A stretch of 58,372 nt of DNA from Thiohalomonas denitrificans (GTDB lineage Bacteria > Pseudomonadota > Gammaproteobacteria > Thiohalomonadales > Thiohalomonadaceae), in NCBI GenBank assembly GCA_020725115.1, contig DYFR01000023.1:1-58372 (forward strand), in the 5' to 3' direction. The notes below the pieces were generated by a model, which did not search any database, had not been told where the DNA came from, and saw only the letters and a program-made list of their open reading frames with translations. The position numbers were made by a program, and so were the translations under genes. Shown piece by piece: positions 29,537 to 37,826 of the stretch; within the stretch, counting starts at the first letter, position 1; the number at the start of each line of letters is the position of its first letter.

Positions 29537-29764
29537 ATGCAAACCATCCAGGCGTCGGAATTCAAGGCCAAGTGTCTTGCGCTGATGGACCAGGTCTCGG
29601 CCAGCGGCGAAACACTGATCATCACCAAAAACGGCAAACCGGTTGCTGAAGTGCGCCCCTATTCGGGCGGGCGTAAAGACAGCCCCTTTGGCCTGCACAA
29701 GACACTGACCATCCAGGGGGACATCATCGCGCCGCTTGAGGAGAGCTGGGAGGCCATGGAGTGA
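29537..29764 (+). CDS. Phd/YefM-family antitoxin
   Basis: A 75-residue antitoxin. The N-terminal QTIQASEFKAKCLALMDQV and ETLIITKNGKPVAEVRP are typical of the prevent-host-death / VapB-like DNA-binding fold. The C-terminal about 25 residues should wrap the PIN toxin. The palindromic operator lies 20 bp upstream, and the stop overlaps the GTG of the toxin by four bases. Confidence 0.92.
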   Translation: MQTIQASEFKAKCLALMDQVSASGETLIITKNGKPVAEVRPYSGGRKDSPFGLHKTLTIQGDIIAPLEESWEAME

Positions 29765-30162
29765 TCGTGCTCGACACCCACGTTTTGCTGTGGATGGATA
29801 GGGACGACGCCGCGTTAGGTGGGCGAGCCAGAGAGCAGATAAGCCAAGCTTGGGCACAAGGCCAGGTCGCCGTTAGCGCGATCAGCTTTTGGGAGTGCGC
29901 CATGCTGGCACAACGAGGAAGAATCACCCTTCCGACCGAGCCCGAGATATGGCGGGCGGATCTGCTCCAGGCGGGTATTCGCGAGATACCGCTGGACGGG
30001 AGGATTGCACAACTGGCCACACGGCTTGAAGGCATGCATCGTGATCCGGCAGACCGTTTCATAGTGGCAACGGCAATATTGAACACGGCCACCCTGCTGA
30101 CCGCCGATCAAGGCATTCTCTCCTGGCAAGGAGAACTAAAGGCCGTCGCTGCGAACGAATAG
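29761..30162 (+). CDS. PIN-domain toxin (VapC-like)
   Basis: A 133-residue PIN nuclease with GTG start overlapping the antitoxin TGA. Acidic residues are present: D5 in MIVLDTHVLLW, E in ISFWECAML, and the C-terminal DPADRFIVATA and LTADQGI aspartates. Family members cleave tRNA or rRNA. The frame is complete. It is followed directly by REP hairpins and a decayed REP-associated transposase. Confidence 0.93.
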   Translation: MIVLDTHVLLWMDRDDAALGGRAREQISQAWAQGQVAVSAISFWECAMLAQRGRITLPTEPEIWRADLLQAGIREIPLDGRIAQLATRLEGMHRDPADRFIVATAILNTATLLTADQGILSWQGELKAVAANE

Positions 30163-30170
30163 GGCAGCAC

Positions 30171-30242
30171 GCCCCGATATCGCTCCGCTCAATTGGGCCT
30201 ACGATCCCAACGTAGGCCGGACAAAGCGAAGCGGTGTCCGGC
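30171..30242. repeat. REP-type hairpin pair upstream of the decayed RAYT gene
   Basis: Two adjacent hairpins: cctacg/cgtagg (30198-30203, 30211-30216) and ccggaca/tgtccgg (30217-30223, 30235-30241). The cgtaggccggaca...tgtccggc layout is the REP unit shared with the downstream flank. Confidence 0.85.
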
Positions 30243-30268
30243 AACAACCATAGGTTCAAGGAGGAACC

Positions 30269-30716
30269 ATGTCCGATTACCGACGTGTTTATCACCCCGG
30301 CGGCCTGTATTTCTTCACGGCCGTTACCGCTCACCGGCGCCCTGGCGCAGCGACCGTTCCAATTGGAAGCCATCATCATTTTGCCGGACCACCTGCATTG
30401 CCTTTGGCAATTGCCGGAGGGAGACGCCGATTATTCCAATCGCTGGAAGATGCTCAAAGGCTACGTGATGCGACATACGCGGGATCTGAACGGCCCGGTA
30501 TGGCAACCCCGCTTCTGGGAACACCTGATACGCGACGAAGACGATCGGCAGCGGCACATGGACTACATCCATTTCAATCCGGTGAAACACGGACTGACGA
30601 ACGATCCGGCCACTTGGCCGGCAAGTTCATTCAAGCGCTTTCAGGAACGGGGTGTTTATCCGTCAGGCTGGGGAATGATTGAGCCGCCAAACATCGCGGC
30701 GATGCAATTGGAATAA
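30269..30716 (+). pseudogene. REP-associated tyrosine transposase (RAYT), frameshifted and internally deleted
   Basis: The reading frame starts at ATG 30269 as SDYRRVYHPGGLYFFTAVT, a typical RAYT N-terminus. It continues in a different frame from about 30350 as PFQLEAIIILPDHLHCLW, WKMLKGYVMRHTR and YIHFNPVKHGL, reaching the stop at 30716. The LPDHLH block is the HUH-type metal site of Y1_Tnp/RAYT enzymes. Compared with intact members, about 25 residues between the YFFT block and the PFxLxAI block are missing at the frame junction, so no functional enzyme should be made. REP hairpins flank both sides, as for an autonomous REP/RAYT locus. Confidence 0.85.
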
Positions 30717-30730
30717 ATGCTGATACCTCG

Positions 30731-30806
30731 CCCGATACCGCTGCGCTTTATCGGGCCTACGGAGTCCCGCAGCATCGTAGGCCGGACATAGCGCAGCGGT
30801 GTCCGG
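30731..30806. repeat. REP-type hairpins downstream of the decayed RAYT gene
   Basis: Three stems: cccgata/tatcggg (30731-30737, 30749-30755), cctacg/cgtagg (30756-30761, 30776-30781) and ccggaca/tgtccgg (30782-30788, 30800-30806). The last two match the upstream REP closely and in the same orientation. Confidence 0.85.
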
Positions 30807-30819
30807 CAGAGCTGTGCGC

Positions 30820-33800
30820 TCAATATCGCTCGCGCAGATAGATGTGCCGCGGGCTGCCCTTGTAGATGCCGAAGGTGGCGCGGCCGGTCGCCTCGTTGTT
30901 GTGAACACCGTTGCCGTCCCAGTCGAACAGCAGCCATGGATGGCTGGCGCCTATGGCGGTGAGGATGTCGATGTTGCCGGTATTTCCCGCGCCAGGCGCG
31001 CCGAACGACAGGCCGGCGTCGCCGCCGACCAGCGGTGAGAACAACGGCGTTGCCGTGGTCGTGCCGGCGCCTACCGCCATGGTCTGATCGCCGTTGCTCC
31101 AGGTGGTCCCGTTGTCGTCGCTGAGTTGCAGGTGGGTCGCCAGCGTCAGTGCAGTGCAGCCGTCGTTCGCCTCCTGCGCATAAAACCCGCCCGTAGTGAA
31201 AGTTTCCGCATGCAGCGGCACTTCCAGAGCCATCAGTTCCGAGCCGAAGGCGTTCTGTAGCCGCAGGCGGCCAACGCGGTAGGCCTGCACCTTGGTGGTG
31301 TCATCTTCCGTGCCGGTCACGCCGTCGCTGTCGGTGGCGGTGACGCGCAGGTGTATGCTCTGCGGTGCGCCTTCGGCGTTGAAGGCGTAGCGCGCGGCGC
31401 CAACGGCGAAGGTACCGACGCCATCGGCGAAGCCCAGCGAGTCAACGCTCCACGACAGCGTGCCAGCCGCCGCACCTGTCCCCTGCCGCGGGCTGGCGCT
31501 GATATCGCCGGTGCCCAGCTTGGCGAAATCACCCTCGTAGTTTTCGGTTTCAGTCCCTGCGGCATTACGCGCGGTGACCGTGCCGCTGACGGCGAACGGC
31601 TGTCCCGCCTTGCTGCCCGGTGCCGCCAGGCCGGCATAGGTGAAGGTGGCGTTGCAGGCGGGCGTCGCGGTATGGGAAACGTCGAAGTGGTCGGGGATGA
31701 AACGCCCGATATATGGTGAGCACACCTCAACCGCGGCCCCGAGGAAGCTGTTCAGGCCGGCGGGCGCGAGTTGCACGATGCCGATTTCACCATAAGAGAC
31801 TCCGCTGGCGCTCACGTCCGTCGCGGCGGCGGTGAAGGCGACGTTGCCGTTGGCGTAGGCGAGACCGCTGTTGGTGCCGCCCGCCGGCAGTGCCAGATCG
31901 GCGGCGGGCTGGCCGAGGGTCCACGCCGGCACGCGCGCATAGGTGCCGGGATCGGCAAGCGTCGTCGTGCCGCAGCCATCCCACTGCCCGTCGCCGTCGT
32001 CGTCGCGGCCGGCGGCCCAGCGCAGACTCTTGAAGGTGAGCACAAACGCCTCGCCGGCCTTCTTGTAGGCGCTGCCGTCGGCGTCCTGTGCCTTGGGATT
32101 GGCGGCGGCGTCCGCGAATACCGCCAGCGGCCGCACCACGAAGGCATTGCTGGTATTGCTGGCAGCGATGGTTTCGCCGGTGGCATCGCCGTTCGCATCG
32201 GTGACCGGGATGTTCATCGCCACGCGCAGCTGGTAGCGGCCGGCATCCTGGGCCGTGAAGGTGAACGGCGCCGTGCCGTTGCCGTCGAAGGCGAGCTGTA
32301 CCGCCTCGCCGCTGCCGGCGGCGGTCAGCGTCTGGCTGCTGGCGCCGCTGACGGCGATGGTGTTGTTGCTGAGTCCGTCGTTTGCGATGGGCACCGAATA
32401 GCTGAAGGTGGCGTCGAGGGTCTGATCCTCCAGGCCGGCGACACAGGCACCGGTCTGCGTATCGGTGCGCACCACGCGCACCCGCTGGGTCGCCCCGTTG
32501 AAGCCGACGTTCGAGGGCTTGCCGGCGAGCTGCGTCGGGACATCGCTGGCGAGCGTGCCGTCGCTGTCGTCGCCGTCGATAAGCACGCCGACATCGGCGA
32601 AGGTAAGTTCACAGGCGTTGCCGCCGCCGCTATTGACGCACTGCGTAGCGTTGGTCGCCGCCGGCGAGGTCGCCTCGGCATTGAGCGTGACGGTGCCTGC
32701 GGTGGTGCGGCTGAGTTGCACCACCGCCTCACCGCCGCTGAAGGTGACCGGGTCCGGGGTCCAGCCGGCCGCGGGTGCAGTCAGGTCCACGGTCACCGCG
32801 CCGCTGTACAGGGTCGAGCACGTCTCGTCGGCGCAGGCGCGCACGGTGACCGCCTCCGCCTGGCAGGTGAGCGCGCTGCCGTCGTGCAACAGGCGGATGT
32901 GATCCGGCCCGCTGGGGCCGCAGGGGGCGGCGCGCAGGGCTATGGAGCGGGTGACATAATTGTTGTCGCCCGCTGTTGCGGTGCGCACGCCGGTGGCTCC
33001 AGCCGCGCCCAGGATCTCGCTGCCGGCGCCTACCGCGACGCCATTGCCGCCGGCACCGGTGCGTGCCTGGTACACCGTGCCTAGGGGACTCGATGGCGTG
33101 ACGTTGGTATTGCCATGCCCGCTGGTAAACAGTCCCAGCAGCAGGGCGCCTTCCGTAGTGGTGGTAACCGATGGCGCCGTGAGCGTCGCGCTGGAGCCGG
33201 TCTGGCCGCTGTGGGCGTCGATGGGAGCGTCCGGGTCCACGCCGCGGTAGGCACCGATGCCGCCGGCGGCGCGGCTGCTGCCGAACGTCCAGGCATAGGA
33301 CGCGGGCTCGCTGCCGTCAGCCACGCGGTAATAGCTGCCTTGCACCGTTCCGCGGGACAGCAGCAGGGTGGGATTGGTGTCCTCCTGAATGAGCGTCCAA
33401 CCCGCGGGTGCGGTAATGCCACCGCATAAACCCAGCAAACAGATGGGGCGTATCGCCACCTGCGCAACCAGCACGTCGCCGGCACTGATGCCGCTCGGCA
33501 CATCAAGAGTAAGCGAGCTGGCATTGGCCGCGTTTGTCGTGGTACTGCCCGGAGTAATCGGTTGGCAACCGGGAGGGGCGGAGGTCGAGTACCGCAGGAT
33601 GACGATACCCGATCCGCCTGTTCCGCCAATCACGGCCGGGCCACCATTGTTTCCAGTCGCACCCTCTCCCCCGTTTCCTGTGTTGGGTGTGGCATTCACG
33701 CCATTGGCGCGTGTTCCCGCATATGCGCCACCGTCCCCTCCTTGCCCATAGGCCACGGCAACGCCGGTAATGTCATCGCTGATACCCGCACCACCTGAAC

Positions 33801-35139
33801 CTGCCGATGTACCCGACCCATTCCCACCCGCCGCGGACGCACCGCCACCGCCTCCGGAACCGCCGCTCGTAGAACCATTCCCACCCGCAAATCCCTGGCC
33901 GGCAATACCCGTACCGCCGCTGCCGTTGATGCGTCCACCGCCTCCCGATGCACCGTCAGCGCCGTTGTTGCTAACACCGTTGGAAGCCCCGCCTCCCCCG
34001 CCGTTCGCAGTCACAAGCGAACCGATGGACGAACTACCGCCCGTTCCACCCAAGCTGCTGCCTCCCACGCCAGCCGCACCGCCGGCACCCACCGAGATCG
34101 TGTAATCCGTGCCGGGCACCACCGCGAGAGTGTTGCCTCTCAGCACGCCGCCCGCGCCGCCGCCGCCACCGCCACCCAGGTTTCCGCCACTGGGAAGACC
34201 GCCGCCGCCACCGCCGCCGCCAACCACTAAATAACGAACATTGGTTACTCCCGTCGGAGGAGTGAATGTTCCATTGCCCGTGCAGGTAACCAGCGTATCG
34301 CTGCCGACAAGGCTTTCGACACACCCACCGCTGCCCCCTCCTCCGCTCGCTCGGATGAGTATGCTGTGAGTTGCGCCGTTGTCGGCGTCGCCCGCGCCGG
34401 TGGCGGTGCGCGTTCCGGTGGCCCCGGCGGCCGCGATCGACTGGGTGAACACGCCTAGCGTAGTGCCCAGCGCATTGTCGTTGTTGTAGGAACGCTGATC
34501 GACCCGCTCGGTCATGCCCGGCGGGCTCGTGCTCCAGGAACGGGAGCTGCCGTAGGAATGGACCGTCACCAGCATGGTGTTGGTTTCGGTGCCGGAATTG
34601 ACGCTCGGAGCGGTGTGCGAGGTGCTGTTGTTGGTAGTGCTTTCCGCCGAGGCGACGATGGGGTTTGCGGTGTCGACGCCGGAAAAACGCAGCATGCCGG
34701 CGGCGGCGAATCCGCTGTCGTTACAACTGGATGAATAGGTGAATACGGGCGCCGTTTCCGTTCCGGTGGCGACCTTGTAAAAGGTCAAGGTGCGGATGCC
34801 GGCCGTCGTCCCGGAGCTGCATGTGCCGGCACCGTTCGATTGCGGTGTGTCCTCGATGAGCTGGCTGGCGACGTTCCAGCCTGTCGGCGGTGTGACCGTG
34901 GCCTGGAACCAGCGCACCGACATGGAGGCGATCAGCACGTCGCCTGCCGAAGTGCCGCCAGGGATCGGGATCGTGATCGTCCGTTCAGAACCATTGATTT
35001 GGCCGAAGGCCTGGGTGGCGGCCTCAAAGGTCACCGCACCCATCGCCGGTGCTGCGATTACCATTCCCAGCAGAAAACAGGCCAGTGCTTTAATTGGGGT
35101 CAGACTCGCTTTCCCCGATTTTCCTGCCGCAGTACCCAT
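30820..35139 (-). CDS. Giant MshQ-like secreted protein with glycine-rich insert (DUF6701)
   Basis: 1439 residues from ATG 35139, chosen for the ggag RBS 8 nt upstream. A signal peptide (ALACFLLGMVIAAPAMGA) is followed by an adhesin-like beta domain (about 37-270). A glycine-rich segment (about 271-526) starts with TFTPPTGVTNVRYLVVGGG and contains long Gly/Ser/Ala runs. A second copy of the beta domain follows (about 527-755; compare GGTSAGDVLIASMSVR with SGISAGDVLVAQVAIR). A C-terminal DUF6701/MshQ region (about 760-1439) ends in GSPRHIYLRERY. MshQ proteins are encoded with MSHA pili and are thought to be surface or tip components. It ends the pilus gene cluster. Confidence 0.85.
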   Translation of the reverse strand: MGTAAGKSGKASLTPIKALACFLLGMVIAAPAMGAVTFEAATQAFGQINGSERTITIPIPGGTSAGDVLIASMSVRWFQATVTPPTGWNVASQLIEDTPQSNGAGTCSSGTTAGIRTLTFYKVATGTETAPVFTYSSSCNDSGFAAAGMLRFSGVDTANPIVASAESTTNNSTSHTAPSVNSGTETNTMLVTVHSYGSSRSWSTSPPGMTERVDQRSYNNDNALGTTLGVFTQSIAAAGATGTRTATGAGDADNGATHSILIRASGGGGSGGCVESLVGSDTLVTCTGNGTFTPPTGVTNVRYLVVGGGGGGGGLPSGGNLGGGGGGGAGGVLRGNTLAVVPGTDYTISVGAGGAAGVGGSSLGGTGGSSSIGSLVTANGGGGGASNGVSNNGADGASGGGGRINGSGGTGIAGQGFAGGNGSTSGGSGGGGGASAAGGNGSGTSAGSGGAGISDDITGVAVAYGQGGDGGAYAGTRANGVNATPNTGNGGEGATGNNGGPAVIGGTGGSGIVILRYSTSAPPGCQPITPGSTTTNAANASSLTLDVPSGISAGDVLVAQVAIRPICLLGLCGGITAPAGWTLIQEDTNPTLLLSRGTVQGSYYRVADGSEPASYAWTFGSSRAAGGIGAYRGVDPDAPIDAHSGQTGSSATLTAPSVTTTTEGALLLGLFTSGHGNTNVTPSSPLGTVYQARTGAGGNGVAVGAGSEILGAAGATGVRTATAGDNNYVTRSIALRAAPCGPSGPDHIRLLHDGSALTCQAEAVTVRACADETCSTLYSGAVTVDLTAPAAGWTPDPVTFSGGEAVVQLSRTTAGTVTLNAEATSPAATNATQCVNSGGGNACELTFADVGVLIDGDDSDGTLASDVPTQLAGKPSNVGFNGATQRVRVVRTDTQTGACVAGLEDQTLDATFSYSVPIANDGLSNNTIAVSGASSQTLTAAGSGEAVQLAFDGNGTAPFTFTAQDAGRYQLRVAMNIPVTDANGDATGETIAASNTSNAFVVRPLAVFADAAANPKAQDADGSAYKKAGEAFVLTFKSLRWAAGRDDDGDGQWDGCGTTTLADPGTYARVPAWTLGQPAADLALPAGGTNSGLAYANGNVAFTAAATDVSASGVSYGEIGIVQLAPAGLNSFLGAAVEVCSPYIGRFIPDHFDVSHTATPACNATFTYAGLAAPGSKAGQPFAVSGTVTARNAAGTETENYEGDFAKLGTGDISASPRQGTGAAAGTLSWSVDSLGFADGVGTFAVGAARYAFNAEGAPQSIHLRVTATDSDGVTGTEDDTTKVQAYRVGRLRLQNAFGSELMALEVPLHAETFTTGGFYAQEANDGCTALTLATHLQLSDDNGTTWSNGDQTMAVGAGTTTATPLFSPLVGGDAGLSFGAPGAGNTGNIDILTAIGASHPWLLFDWDGNGVHNNEATGRATFGIYKGSPRHIYLRERY

Positions 35140-35211
35140 GATTGTTCTCCAGCCCGACATGGTGGGATCAGCTCCGCTCATCTAACTGTCTATTCCGAAA
35201 TCGTAACCAAG

Positions 35212-35263
35212 CATTAGGGCGACTCATGGGCGCCGCCTGCGGCGGGCACGGCCGGCCCTATGG
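35212..35263. repeat. Short GC-rich inverted repeat (second repeat family)
   Basis: cattagggc (35212-35220) pairs with gccctatgg (35255-35263) with mismatch; the loop is gggcgccgcctgcggcgggc-like and itself foldable. A related element is at 45671-45715. It lies between the MshQ-like gene and the small membrane gene upstream. Confidence 0.55.
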
Positions 35264-35280
35264 CGTACCGATTCTCAGCG

Positions 35281-35646
35281 TCATTGCCGATAAATGATAG
35301 TGTTGTTTCTTTGGGGTTCGCCGCCATCCCCTGCCATACCCGGAGGCGTTGACGGCGGCGACGCCGGTACCGTTGACGCGGGTGCTTCGATGACGCTCTG
35401 GCTGTCGCCGGCATCTGCGGGCTGAGTGCGTGTGGCCACAAGTTGCATGTACCAATATCCACCCCCCGCCGCCGCGGCGCCGGCCGCCGCAAGCAGCAGC
35501 CACGGCCAGGCACTCCGGCGCGGTGCCGGCCGCGACGCCGGCACCTGCTCCAGCCGTGCCAGGATGGCGGCCAGGCGCGACTCTTCCGGCGCAGCGGTCG
35601 CCGCCACGGCGTCGTGTATGGCCTGTTCCAGTCGATCGGTTTTCAT
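35281..35646 (-). CDS. Small single-pass membrane protein, paralogue 1
   Basis: A 121-residue protein. The N-terminal cytosolic helix bundle (residues 1-45, MKTDRLEQAIHDAVAAT, LAAILARLEQVP) is followed by a Trp/Ala-rich membrane segment (about 46-66, AWPWLLLAAAGAAAAGGGYW), then a Pro/Ser/Thr-rich periplasmic tail ending NNTIIYRQ. It is a tandem duplicate of the gene at 35772-36143. I recognise no named family. The topology resembles small anti-sigma factors, and an ECF sigma gene lies upstream in the same orientation; that role is inference only. Confidence 0.7.
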   Translation of the reverse strand: MKTDRLEQAIHDAVAATAAPEESRLAAILARLEQVPASRPAPRRSAWPWLLLAAAGAAAAGGGYWYMQLVATRTQPADAGDSQSVIEAPASTVPASPPSTPPGMAGDGGEPQRNNTIIYRQ

Positions 35647-35771
35647 AATCCGCTTACGGGTTGGCGCCCATGGGGTGCCCTATACCTCACAAACAGGGCG
35701 GGCCGCGCCCGCCGGGGTCATGGGGTCAGGTCTTGACATCATGGTTTGTACCTCAAGTTACCATCCTGCGT

Positions 35772-36143
35772 TCATCGCCGGTAAATGACGGTGGCCTTGC
35801 CATCGTCGGTCTGGCTGGCGGTGTGGGCATTCTCGGTGGGCGTAGTCGGCACGGTCGGCGCCATGGGCCGGTCGTCCAGCGGCAGATGCTTTTCAATGGC
35901 CGGTTGTGGTGGTTGTGGGGTGATCGGCGCGCCGGAACGGTGGGCGTACCAGTAACCACCCCCCGCTGCCGCGGCCCCGGCCGCCGCCAGCAGCAGCCAC
36001 GGCCAGGCACTTCGGCGCGGTGCCGGCCGCGCTACCGGCACCTGCTCCAGCCGCGCCAGGATGATGGCCAGGCGCGCGTCTTCCGGCGCGGCGGTTGTCG
36101 CCACGGCGTCGTGTATGGCCTGTTCCAGTCGATCGGTTTTCAT
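35772..36143 (-). CDS. Small single-pass membrane protein, paralogue 2
   Basis: A 123-residue protein from ATG 36143 (MKTDRLEQAIHDAVATT). It shares the cytosolic part, the membrane segment and the 5' flanking DNA with paralogue 1. The periplasmic tail has diverged to a Pro/Thr-rich sequence but keeps the same ending (KATVIYRR versus NNTIIYRQ). Conservation of both ends with a variable spacer suggests function at the cytosolic face and at the extreme C-terminus. No family is recognised. An in-frame ATG 21 bp upstream is less likely because the duplicate lacks it as a start. Confidence 0.7.
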   Translation of the reverse strand: MKTDRLEQAIHDAVATTAAPEDARLAIILARLEQVPVARPAPRRSAWPWLLLAAAGAAAAGGGYWYAHRSGAPITPQPPQPAIEKHLPLDDRPMAPTVPTTPTENAHTASQTDDGKATVIYRR

Positions 36144-36265
36144 AATCCGCTTACGGGTTGGCACCCTTGGGGCGCCCTATGCCTCAGAGGTCGGGCTGTG
36201 CGTCTGTTCCTATAACGCATGAGCGGCACCATTTGTTCACGTCGGAGAGCGGAGTGCCGCACCGT

Positions 36266-36493
36266 TCACCGGGGTTCGCCATCGGCGGACCTGGGTTCAC
36301 CCTGTGGCCATGAAGCTGTGTCTGAGATGGGCAATCCAAGCAGCACCCGCATCCGGGCGTCTGCTGTTGCCAGCAAGTGAGGGTTGGAACGATAGGCCGC
36401 CAACAGAAAGCAGCGGTTGGCGTCGATCTCCTGGATGAGGCGGTAGTTTTCATCCACCTTCGTGTTTGCGCGCAGATAATCTTCGGTCTGCAT
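36266..36493 (-). CDS. Hypothetical small protein
   Basis: A 75-residue frame starting at ATG 36493 (MQTEDYLRANTKVDENYRLI) with ggaaag upstream. It reads as a plausible soluble helical protein (EIDANRCFLLAAYRSNPHLL, ARMRVLLGLP), but I recognise no family. It overlaps the 3' end of the truncated toxin frame on the same strand. It may be a genuine small gene or the remnant of a longer one damaged with its neighbours. Confidence 0.4.
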   Translation of the reverse strand: MQTEDYLRANTKVDENYRLIQEIDANRCFLLAAYRSNPHLLATADARMRVLLGLPISDTASWPQGEPRSADGEPR

Positions 36494-36599
36494 GGCGATC
36501 TTTCCAATAGCCCGGTCGGCGGCTGTGATGGGCCAGCGCGACAATCAAGATTTCGTCCCCAAGAACGGCGTAGATCAAGGAGAGCAGCCGGAACTTCAT
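36450..36599 (-). pseudogene. RelE/ParE-type toxin, internally deleted
   Basis: A 49-codon frame starting at ATG 36599, overlapping the antitoxin stop (ATGA), the normal coupling for such pairs. The product begins MKFRLLS and runs straight into LIYAVLGDEILIVALAHHSR and RPGYWKDR, which is the C-terminal part of a RelE/ParE toxin of about 95 residues. About half the protein is missing from the middle. The start and the C-terminal strand are retained but the fold should be broken, so toxicity is unlikely. Confidence 0.7.
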
Positions 36600-36829
36600 T
36601 TACTGAGGAATTCCTTTCGGAGCTGTCCCATCACAACGTCAAAGCTGTCGGCAGCAAGTTCGCTGCGTTCATATGCAACGATACGATCTTCGACTTCCGT
36701 GGCCCAGGCGGATTCCCAATGGGCATCGGGAGGAGAAATCAATTCCTGGATGGCATCAAGTGCCATGACACGCTCTTCCGGGCTCAACGCCCGCGCCTGC
36801 TCGAGCAATGCTTCAAGTTGTGTGCTCAT
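36596..36829 (-). CDS. Addiction-module antitoxin (ParD/stabilisation-protein type)
   Basis: A 77-residue protein from ATG 36829 with an aggggga RBS. It contains LEALLEQARALSPEERVMALDAIQELI and ends RKEFLSK; this LSPEER-type helix pattern is the addiction-module component family whose members precede RelE/ParE toxins. The downstream toxin is internally deleted, leaving this as an orphan antitoxin. It could still cross-neutralise or only repress. Confidence 0.8.
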   Translation of the reverse strand: MSTQLEALLEQARALSPEERVMALDAIQELISPPDAHWESAWATEVEDRIVAYERSELAADSFDVVMGQLRKEFLSK

Positions 36830-37016
36830 GCGGTATTCCCCCTGGGGAAATGACGACGGCCAGACATATTTTAGGCCTAACAAACGATACGGCTATGCGG
36901 GCGTGATACCACGTCAAAGCCAGTTTCAACTCAATGGTGCCGGCGCGGTATGGCGAGTCGCCAAAGGCGCTGCTACCATATTACTCATATCAGTCATATG
37001 AATTGAGGTGGTTACT

Positions 37017-37295
37017 ATGCAGCGCGAAGCCCCCGCCATGACAGTGCGCCAGAACCTGGGCGAACTGATTAACGAGGTCCAATACCGCCACGATCGCATC
37101 GTGATTACCAAGGCCGGCAAGCCGGTGGCGGCCCTCATCGATATGAATCTGTTCGAGCGTATCCGCAAGATGGACGAGGAGTTCGCAGCCATGGCCGACA
37201 AAATCAGCGCCGCATTTGCGGACTTGCCGGAAGCCGAGGGCGTCGCGCTAATTGATGAAGCCGTAAGGGTCGCCCGGAGCAAGGCTTCGCGATGA
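37017..37295 (+). CDS. Phd/YefM-family antitoxin
   Basis: A 92-residue protein from ATG 37017 behind gaggtgg. The N-terminal TVRQNLGELINEVQYRHDRI and VITKAGKPVAALIDMNLFER are typical Phd/YefM antitoxin sequence. The C-terminal amphipathic tail should bind the PIN toxin. Its stop overlaps the toxin ATG (37292-37295). The upstream sequence contains catat/atatg repeats (36986-37000) that may be its operator. Confidence 0.9.
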   Translation: MQREAPAMTVRQNLGELINEVQYRHDRIVITKAGKPVAALIDMNLFERIRKMDEEFAAMADKISAAFADLPEAEGVALIDEAVRVARSKASR

Positions 37296-37705
37296 AGGTG
37301 GTCTTGGACACCAACGTCCTGCTGTCGGGGTTGATGTATCCGGGCGGCACGCCGGGACGCATTGTCGCCGCCTGGCGCCGGGCCGAGTTCGATCTCGTAA
37401 TGACGCGGGAACAACTGGCCGAGATCGCCCGCGTGTTGAGCTATCCGAAAATTGCGCGTGTCTTATGTTGGGATCGCGAAACGATTGAGCGTTTTCTCAA
37501 GCAGATCTATCTGCGGTCTTCCATGGTGGAGCTTCCAGCCGAACATGGAATTGCTGTGCCTGCCGATCCCGACGACACACCGATTCTGGCCAGTTTGGTT
37601 GCCTCAGGCGCAGAATGTCTGGTGACCGGGGATGCAGATATGCTTGCGTTGAAAGACCACTATCCAATCATGACTCCAGGGGAGTTTGCCACCCGGCTGA
37701 CATGA
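37292..37705 (+). CDS. PIN-family toxin (TIGR00305 type)
   Basis: A 137-residue PIN nuclease. D6 in VVLDTNVLLSGL, E in LAEIARVLSYPKI, and the C-terminal DPDDTPILA and VTGDADML aspartates make up the acidic site. This is the putative toxin component, PIN family group, paired with Phd-type antitoxins. It is complete and coupled to the antitoxin by an ATGA overlap. It lies on the opposite strand to the pilus operon that it interrupts. Confidence 0.92.
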   Translation: MKVVLDTNVLLSGLMYPGGTPGRIVAAWRRAEFDLVMTREQLAEIARVLSYPKIARVLCWDRETIERFLKQIYLRSSMVELPAEHGIAVPADPDDTPILASLVASGAECLVTGDADMLALKDHYPIMTPGEFATRLT

Positions 37706-37826
37706 GGCGCCCGGACTGCGGGCTGCATCAAACCGGGGCGACACCTCGTAGCGCTTCCCCGTTTCTGTTCGAGGTATCGCCCGATACCGCTATCGCTCTA
37801 TGGAACCAACATCATAGGCTCGGCCG

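Noticed and set aside
31771..33084. Plus-strand open frame opposite the MshQ-like gene
   Set aside because: Antisense to repetitive Gly/Ala-rich coding sequence; no signal, domain or RBS.
35092..35740. ggggtcag motifs (35096-35103 and 35722-35729) as transposon ends
   Set aside because: Short motifs with no paired ends, target duplication or transposase; one is in coding sequence.
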